A stretch of DNA of 64,000 nt from Nemopilema nomurai (Eukaryota; Cnidaria; Scyphozoa; Rhizostomeae; Rhizostomatidae): NCBI GenBank assembly GCA_003864495.1, contig ML133436.1:1937899-2001898 (forward strand). Direction: 5' to 3'. Positions 58,601-64,000 of this stretch are shown piece by piece. The translations under genes were made by a program, and so were the position numbers. The notes below the pieces were generated by a model. That model made no database searches and was not told the origin of the DNA. It worked only from the letters and a program-made list of their open reading frames with translations. Numbering within the stretch: position 1 is the stretch's first letter; every line of letters begins with the position of its first letter.

Positions 58601-59407
58601 GGTTACTTGGAGATCTTTGAAGAAATAGAAAGAAAATTTGAAGTGTGTTGCCTCAAAATACCAAATACTATCAGATTGTGTACACTGTACTTTTTTCCCT
58701 ATACATATACGTTGCTTGGGACATTCGCGGAAATGGAATGCCCCAGGAATGAACAAGCGATAAAGTGATTCTAGGAAGAGGGAGATGAAGCTGTGGAGCC
58801 CCTTCAAAAATAAAGAAAAAAGAGCAATAATTGACAGTAATAAATTTGCAGCAAAAATTCGAAAATATTTTCAGCAAAGCGACTTATTTACTGCACTTTG
58901 TGTAGAGTAAGAAAATGTTTTCGTTGCAAACATATTTTTCATGTGTACATTTAGGGCAATATCTTGAAACCTAGAAGCTCAACGTTTCTCCAAAATTATT
59001 GTAAAGTCCATAACACATAAAATTGATATTTTCTGACGAGATAGCTGTAAGAAACATGTATTTATAATATTTGACGTCAAAGTGCTCGATTTTTTACAGA
59101 CAGTAGGATAAAGTTGCAAGGTCTTCATTTCAGCTTATGTTAAATTCCTTTGAATCCAGCTCTCTCAATCATCCACCAGGCGTGCAAAAAAAGTGAAGAA
59201 ACCATCCACTTTCATAAACTAACATCTTCCTGCGTGCATGTCAACTTAGATTTGATGATAATGAAAAGAAAAATGATTTTGCAAAAAGGCCTCTGCGTAT
59301 TTTGGAGTAAGCTGCATCAAAGTGCTCTCACCTCCTGAAGCTATGTTCCCATTGGTTGTCCCATTTAGGAGAAAAACAGCGATTACAGGCATCAGAATGA
59401 GCCACAT
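48226..59407 (-). CDS. Secreted astacin-like protein with TSP1, MAM and three ShK domains; predicted inactive protease
   Basis: Fifteen exons: 59407-59332, 58411-58367, 57890-57786, 56332-56147, 55230-55113, 54725-54624, 54206-54135, 53391-53173, 52669-52508, 51850-51725, 50812-50547, 50023-49927, 49634-49533, 49085-48981, 48362-48226 (about 639 aa). Signal peptide MWLILMPVIAVFLLNG is followed by a prodomain and an astacin domain (WPDNDIPYDL to LDVDKLNRMFC), then TSP1 (KWTQWSACSKSCGLGQ), MAM (FEEGSGIW to LLDDIYIDDGEC) and three ShK domains. Phases agree except between exons 5 and 6. The zinc-binding signature reads HMLLHALGFLHE instead of HExxHxxGxxHE, the Met-turn is SIMHF instead of SxMHY and the prodomain switch is FEGC instead of FxGD. 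Three His ligands remain, so it may bind zinc without cleaving. A paralogue lies directly upstream. Confidence 0.85.
49321..49465. repeat. 32 bp minisatellite, about 4.5 copies
   Basis: The TAGGGTAA-type start of the unit recurs at 49321, 49353, 49385, 49417 and, diverged, 49449. Shared core GGTAGTGATAGGGTAA. It lies in the intron between the first and second ShK exons. Confidence 0.9.
49927..51850 (-). CDS. MAM domain exons
   Basis: Three exons (51850-51725, 50812-50547, 50023-49927) encode a MAM domain: PYDANFEEGSGIW and DHTTGIG in the first, a central LTSEFMKRNVFKKCVNFFYLM and LWERTTEQGDDWKQG in the second, and LLDDIYIDDGEC in the third. MAM domains mediate adhesion or oligomerisation, as in meprins, which also pair astacin with MAM. 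Confidence 0.9.
52508..52669 (-). CDS. Thrombospondin type-1 repeat exon
   Basis: A phase 1-1 symmetrical exon of 162 bases encoding one TSP1 domain. It has the W-x-x-W-S-x-C start (WTQWSACSKSCGLGQRFR) and the conserved Cys ladder ending KACRTKKC. TSP1 domains bind glycans and matrix proteins. A symmetrical exon is easily shuffled, which fits its place between the astacin and MAM modules. Confidence 0.92.
53173..57890 (-). CDS. Prodomain and astacin domain exons (3-8) of the ShK-MAM gene
   Basis: Exons 57890-57786 and 56332-56147 cover the acidic prodomain, FEGC, and the start of the catalytic domain (MWPDNDIPYDL). 55230-55113 gives ERAIELAIKSIQSKTCVTF and WIEFYNG. 54725-54624 gives LGRKYWGKLPTWVSLGVGC and DIALHMLLHALG. 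54206-54135 gives FLHEQNRQDRDEYVRVNWNN. 53391-53173 gives YDFNSIMHFQRISYSK and the C-terminal Cys. Exon 5 ends in phase 2 while exon 6 begins in phase 1, and the family Cys expected between them (GCxSxxGR) is absent, so a micro-exon or an indel is missing from the model. Confidence 0.8.
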
Positions 59408-61129
59408 TTTTTGTTTACCAAAAATTGGCTTTCTAATTTGTTTATAAATTCACGTCAGTGTTGTATTAGCTAGCAAAATCCAACAAGCAACATTTTATAC
59501 CGGTAAACCAGGAGTGGAGGTAATGATGCATGCGTGATCTTTATTCACAATGAATAGGACTACATGTGGCCAGTGATTGTTTCCTCATCGACTTCAAGTA
59601 TGCTTACATGAACAGGTAGATTTCGAGTATGATTACATTTAATATCATCTAGTTTAAGCAAGTTGGATACGAGAAATACTTTGGCTGTCTGTACAGCTGT
59701 AAACCGGTTCAGGGCCATTGTCATTTTCCTTCGTTTGTCGTGATTAGGGTGTAGTTTGTGCGTGACATTCGTAAAGCCCTTTGTACAGTGAACACTCTTT
59801 TGTAACCTGCTTGTACTGCCGGTCAATTCTGTCGCAATCTTTGCAGGTATTCACGACATAATAGTAATTGCAAAATATTGCATCGATGAAAGAGGTTTCC
59901 TAAGCAACTTATGCTAGTGGTAAATTACAAGGGTTAATAGGTATGCCACCACAAAGGAATAACAGCAAATAAACTTCCATGTGTTCAAACATTCTATGGG
60001 AAAAATAAAATTAGTATTTGTTTTCAATTAAATGCTAGAACTACAAACAAAGCTACTCGCCTTCTTCTTGCTATGCACTTTCGAAATAGAAGTTACGCTA
60101 AAGCGTCTTCAACTGATATCATACCACTTTGAAGAACTGTGGTTGCAGCTGTACCCATTAGGTTGTCTTGCTTACCGTAAATCCTCGAATTGCCCCCCCC
60201 CCCCTCGAATAAGCCCCCCCCCCTCGAGAATTTACGGTATGCTGACATTGCACGGGAAAACACACTAAGACAAGAATTTCTGGACAATCAAGAGAGTCGG
60301 CTTAGCTTCCTGAGACCAACAATCGCGCACGATATAAAAGCAAAATAATCATTGAAGTTTATTTCAACGCGCTTTGCGGTAGTATTGAAGTCAAGAAACT
60401 TTTCAAAAAGCTTCGATAGGAAAGTTAGAACCAGACTATTCACGTTTTAATATTTTCTGCGTTTTTAGAAATACTTTCAGCCAGGAAAAACTGCAACAAC
60501 GTTTTTTGATTTTTATTCTTATATACTCAATAAAACCGGATACTCTCTTCTCAAGATTCCTAACTAGAACACAATCTTGAGAGCAAGAAAACAAGAGCCG
60601 TACGTCACCAAAAACAAATGGCGAATACCTTCACACGTGATCTAACAATGAGATTTTCTGGTGGAAGCATTCGGAAGCAGCACCATTATTTAGTTTGCCG
60701 AAGCTTATCTATTCATTTCCACCGATAGTCTTCAAAGTGCCAACATGACGACAATAAGAGAGCACCTTTCCCTCACCCCTAGTGGTTACCCATGTCACAT
60801 TGCTGCATTAATTATTAGGTTGTTATTGCTTGTCACGATGAAGTATAATGCTGTCCCTAAGGCTGATGGTTCAGTGGCCTATTGTCTCCCTTAGTCTGCC
60901 TGCTACCACTTTTCAGTGCAAAGCCTCATTAGGCCAGTCAGCCACAGTCTTTAAAAAAGTTAAAAATAATCGAGAATCTAATTCAGAAGTTGCGTACAGG
61001 ATTTAACGTTACGAGTGGACAACCTGTTGTACGATATACTTGTTAACACACGCCACTCTGCCTAACATTACAAATTTGGCAACAAGCTACTAACTAAAGA
61101 TACGTGATCTTACAACGACCTTACGAAGA
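59408..61129. other. Intergenic region between the two ShK-MAM genes
   Basis: Contains the promoter of the astacin-like gene (right of 59407), the small palindromic element 60173-60239, and the 3' end of the upstream paralogue. Minus-strand AATAAA sequences at 60517-60512 and 60363-60358 are candidate poly(A) signals for the latter. The minus-strand open frame 59826-59560 is not supported by similarity. Confidence 0.55.
60173..60239. mobile_element. Short palindromic element with C-runs (MITE remnant)
   Basis: A 67 bp unit with inverted ends, TACCGTAAATCCTCGAA on the left and CTCGAGAATTTACGGTA on the right, enclosing two poly-C runs separated by CTCGAATAAGC. Probably the end-to-end remnant of a non-autonomous DNA element. 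Confidence 0.65.
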
Positions 61130-64000
61130 CTAAAGCTTCTGCCTACAAACATTACAACTTCTTTTGCAATTAGACAGCATCCAATCAGCGTTGCTCTCGC
61201 ACTCGCCATCTTCTGCCCACGTGATACATCTATTGTCGTGATCGAGGCAAGCTACGTTGATATAAACAGACTTGCTTATGAAAATGTGGAAACGAGGCAA
61301 GCTACGTTGATATAAACAGACTTGCTTATGAAAATGTGGAAAAGAGGCAAGCTACGTTGATATAAACAGACTTGCTTATGAAAATGTGGAAACGAGGCAA
61401 GCTACGTTAATATAAACAGACTTGCTTATGAAAATGTGGAAACTCATTCTTAAAAAGACATCAGGTATTTCATAAAAATTTTAATCATTAAAGCAAATGT
61501 AAGCCAAATAAAGGAAAGGTTGGAAAAGACAAATGAGACCTAAAGCTGCTTCTTGGATAAAGGAGGATAAAAAGCAACATTGGGAATCTTATTATCAACA
61601 TTTGTCGCCACTTTTTCCTTGCTAGCCTAGCAATCATAGGGGCTAAGAGCGATGCTTGTGAAGCTCCCTTAAATTAATATGGAGCAATTTTAATTTTTTC
61701 CATTTGCAATGAACATTACCATTTAAGAGTTTCACTTCTCAATATTTTGCAAAGCCTTTGACCTCAATGTTTTGAAAAACCAAGCTATATGCAGTAATAA
61801 GAATATCCAATCCCGTCCACTGTGATTGCGATGGGACAATCCCAGATTCGTGATGGAAGGACGCAAACTGAAAACAGCTTACCTTCACATGATTTGCAGC
61901 ATTTCGACCACATCTCCGTCTTGTGTGCATCACAGTCCCCCGTCTTGGCCCTCTTTTCACAATTCGAATCATGGTCAACGCAGTCGGAAATAGCTGCCGG
62001 TGGAAGTGACGTCACATTTTCATGACGATGACAAGCAGCTAATGCTTTGATCATTGTGTTGTTGTAATATTTTACGATGCTCATACTATTTATTGGGTAG
62101 CATCATAGCCCAATCACAAAATGCTCACTTTTATGTTAGTATGTCATCATAGTATACCAGGTAAGATATCATTTAATGGAGAAACTGGTCTTTAACTTTG
62201 TAGACTGTAATGGGGAAACAGTGTCTTATTTTTTAGTTTTGTATTGCTTCGCTAGACCTTTTATTCTTTACATATGTGCATGTATAGGGGCATTTTTGCC
62301 TAGAGCAAAGTAAGAATATGCACCTCAGCATATGCATCTCCATCGAAAATTCTGGAAAAGGCAACTAACTATTTTTCAAAGCACTTAACTACCTGTGCTA
62401 TATGTGTTGCTTGCGTTACCTGGACGGAAAACAAACATAACAGCATTGTATTCACTATACTTGCAATAGCTAGCTGAAGACAGATAGGGTGGCGATGGGG
62501 TGCAACTTTCTATCAACGTACCTGTACATGTCTTGCAACAACTAAGTAACATCCACTTTGGATTTGTATAGCATTCACCAGATAAGGACCACTCCTTACA
62601 CTTGACTGAAAAATCATCGCAAACTACAAGTCAATAAAGCAGAAAGTTAATTTAATGGTAAGGAAACTACAACAGTTGGCAGTAATGTTCAAGATAGAGG
62701 AAAAAGATTTCTTGAATGGTAACAATATAGTCAAAAGTCGAATGAAACTTTCAAACTCGTGCGTCGTTTCTTTTTATAACTCTACACATTTAAACTAAGA
62801 TACCCCGGTATCTGATTACAGACATAAAGGTCCTGTCTCAATATACCTTTGAATTGTGATTTAGTTCAATCTGTATGAACAATTTTGGGTTTAGTAAAAG
62901 ATAAGATGAGAAAAACTACACATAGAATGTTGTCACCAAAGCTTCTTTACTCCTTTAGATAACGTTTTGAAATTAATTAAACAATGGGTGAAGGGGATAG
63001 TCATCATAGATTGCAGAAGAGAGAAGTAGCGAATAATCCTGCAGTCTGGCAAAAGGGAATTGAGAGGAGATGCATGCTCAGATAATTACCCCCTAAACCT
63101 TCTGGGCATTCACCATCATCAATGTAGATGTCATCAACAGCAACGCTAGAAGAGTCAGCGTGCCCTATCGTCGCTACCAGTGAGACCTTTGAAGAAAAAC
63201 CACTAATCTAGCTATAAAAGAAGATAATACTTAATGTCAAGTACCTTAAAATACATACAATATTACCAAATGTGCTGTTACAATCCGGGATGTTACTTGA
63301 ATAACATTAGTATAATTGACCTTCACAAAACTTAAAGAGGTGGAAGTGAAATCAGAAATAATTAGAGGCGCTGCGTAAAGTTAAAGGCACATTACCCAAG
63401 CAATTGAAAACAGAAATACTAATTGTGGTTCATTATACAATACAGGCAGTCGCAAAGCCGAATTTTTGGGGTGTCACTTGAGTAACATAACCTAATTGAT
63501 TTTTACAAAACATTTGGAAGTAGGAGAGAAATCAAAACGTTTGGCTATAGAAGCATTGAGTTAAGAGGTCGCAAACTATCAGCATGTTTGCACAAGAAGT
63601 AAACTAAAATTCAAAATCAACATATGAAGACCCACATGGCTCTATCAAATTTATAAACCAATTTCAAACGATATGCAATAAAATGCTCAGAAAAATCGAC
63701 AAAATTCATGCTAGTATGAGCAAGCCGCGTTGAGTGTCCCTCCCCACCACATTCTTGTTACAAGAACACAAGCTATGAATGCGAGCATGACTACTGCCGA
63801 AAGAACAATAACAAAGCCTCACCAAGTACGACACAGGGAGCCCAGGAATTTTAATGGCGGCTTGAACCCAACCCTGCCTCTGGCGACCATTCATTTGCCA
63901 AATTTTGGAGGGATGAGCGGCTGTTAGATCCTGGAACTGAACTTCCAACGAAGCATCGCTTGGCATGTCGTAAACAAACGCGAGGCATCTCCCCCCAGGC
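61130..64000 (-). CDS. MAM-ShK secreted protein, 3' part, paralogue of the astacin-like gene
   Basis: Cut by the right edge. Exons: 64000-63823 (MAM: CLAFVYDMPSDASLEVQFQD, PGLPVSYL), 63186-63090 (MAM end: SVAVDDIYIDDGECPEG), 62623-62522 (ShK: CDDFSVKCKEWSLSGEC), 61993-61883 (ShK: DCVDHDSNCEKRAKTGDC), 61251-61130 (ShK: CLDHDNRCITWAEDGEC, then CKRSCNVCRQKL and TAG). Phases 0, 1, 1, 1 agree. Exon structure, DDIYIDDGEC and the ShK order match the gene at 48-59 kb, so the two are tandem duplicates. Whether this copy has an astacin domain, and whether it is active, cannot be seen here. ShK domains occur both in toxins and in many non-toxic secreted enzymes; no toxin function is claimed. Confidence 0.87.
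61244..61443 (-). repeat. Four-copy 50 bp tandem repeat containing a splice acceptor
   Basis: Copies start at 61244, 61294, 61344 and 61394, almost identical (GAGGCAAGCTACGTTGATAT at each start; copy 4 has one substitution). On the minus strand each copy ends with the acceptor-like TATATCAACGTAG followed by CTTGCCTC (TATATTAACGTAG in copy 4), the first bases of the last ShK exon. So the repeat unit spans the intron-exon boundary, and three extra acceptors lie upstream of the one used. Confidence 0.93.

Noticed and set aside
61244..61443. CRISPR-like array
   Set aside because: The copies are direct tandem repeats without unique spacers, in a eukaryotic gene. The same holds for the minisatellites at 1691, 3029 and 49321.

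Overview
The window is nuclear DNA from an animal, most likely an anthozoan cnidarian (stony coral, sea anemone or relative). The sequence is AT-rich. Genes are cut into many short exons with GT-AG introns of a few hundred bases. The gene content is metazoan: RABGAP1, ITPA, Crumbs, an NXPE-type PC-esterase, and a local cluster of astacin/MAM/ShK secreted proteins, a combination common in cnidarians. There is no operon-like layout and no prokaryotic gene. I built the gene models by hand from open frames, splice sites, codon phase and family knowledge. No search or transcript data were available.

Layout, left to right. (1) 1-17.1 kb, minus strand: the 5' part of a RABGAP1 orthologue (10 coding exons, 664 codons). 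It runs off the left edge in the middle of its TBC domain. An 8.5 kb intron holds two terminal-inverted-repeat elements, minisatellites and a nested, unidentified Ser/Gly-rich coding region (6444-7435). (2) 20.6-24.0 kb, minus: a complete ITPA (inosine triphosphate pyrophosphatase; 8 exons, 208 aa). A 75 bp tandem duplication just past its stop doubles the poly(A) signal. (3) 25.7-45.1 kb, minus: a very large Crumbs orthologue (20 coding exons, about 3,100 aa, roughly 5 LamG and 53 EGF modules, one membrane span, FERM- and PDZ-binding tail). Its last exon is about 5 kb without an intron and encodes about 40 EGF modules. One internal exon carries a one-base frameshift. An intron carries a LINE fragment and a MITE. 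(4) 46.2-47.8 kb, plus: an intronless NXPE/PC-esterase gene, divergent from Crumbs. (5) 48.2-59.4 kb, minus: a secreted multidomain gene, signal peptide-prodomain-astacin-TSP1-MAM-three ShK. Its astacin domain has lost the catalytic Glu, the Met-turn Tyr and the prodomain switch Asp, so it looks like a pseudo-protease. (6) 61.1-64.0 kb, minus: the 3' part of a neighbouring paralogue (MAM-three ShK), cut by the right edge. Its last splice acceptor lies in a four-copy 50 bp tandem repeat.

The first three genes are unrelated cell-biology genes: Rab GTPase regulation, nucleotide-pool sanitation and epithelial polarity. The last two form a tandem family of secreted matrix or venom-type proteins. 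The items most worth a second look are the inactivated astacin, the giant EGF exon with recent 117 bp module duplications, the Crumbs frameshift, the repeat-embedded splice acceptor and the nested unknown gene.
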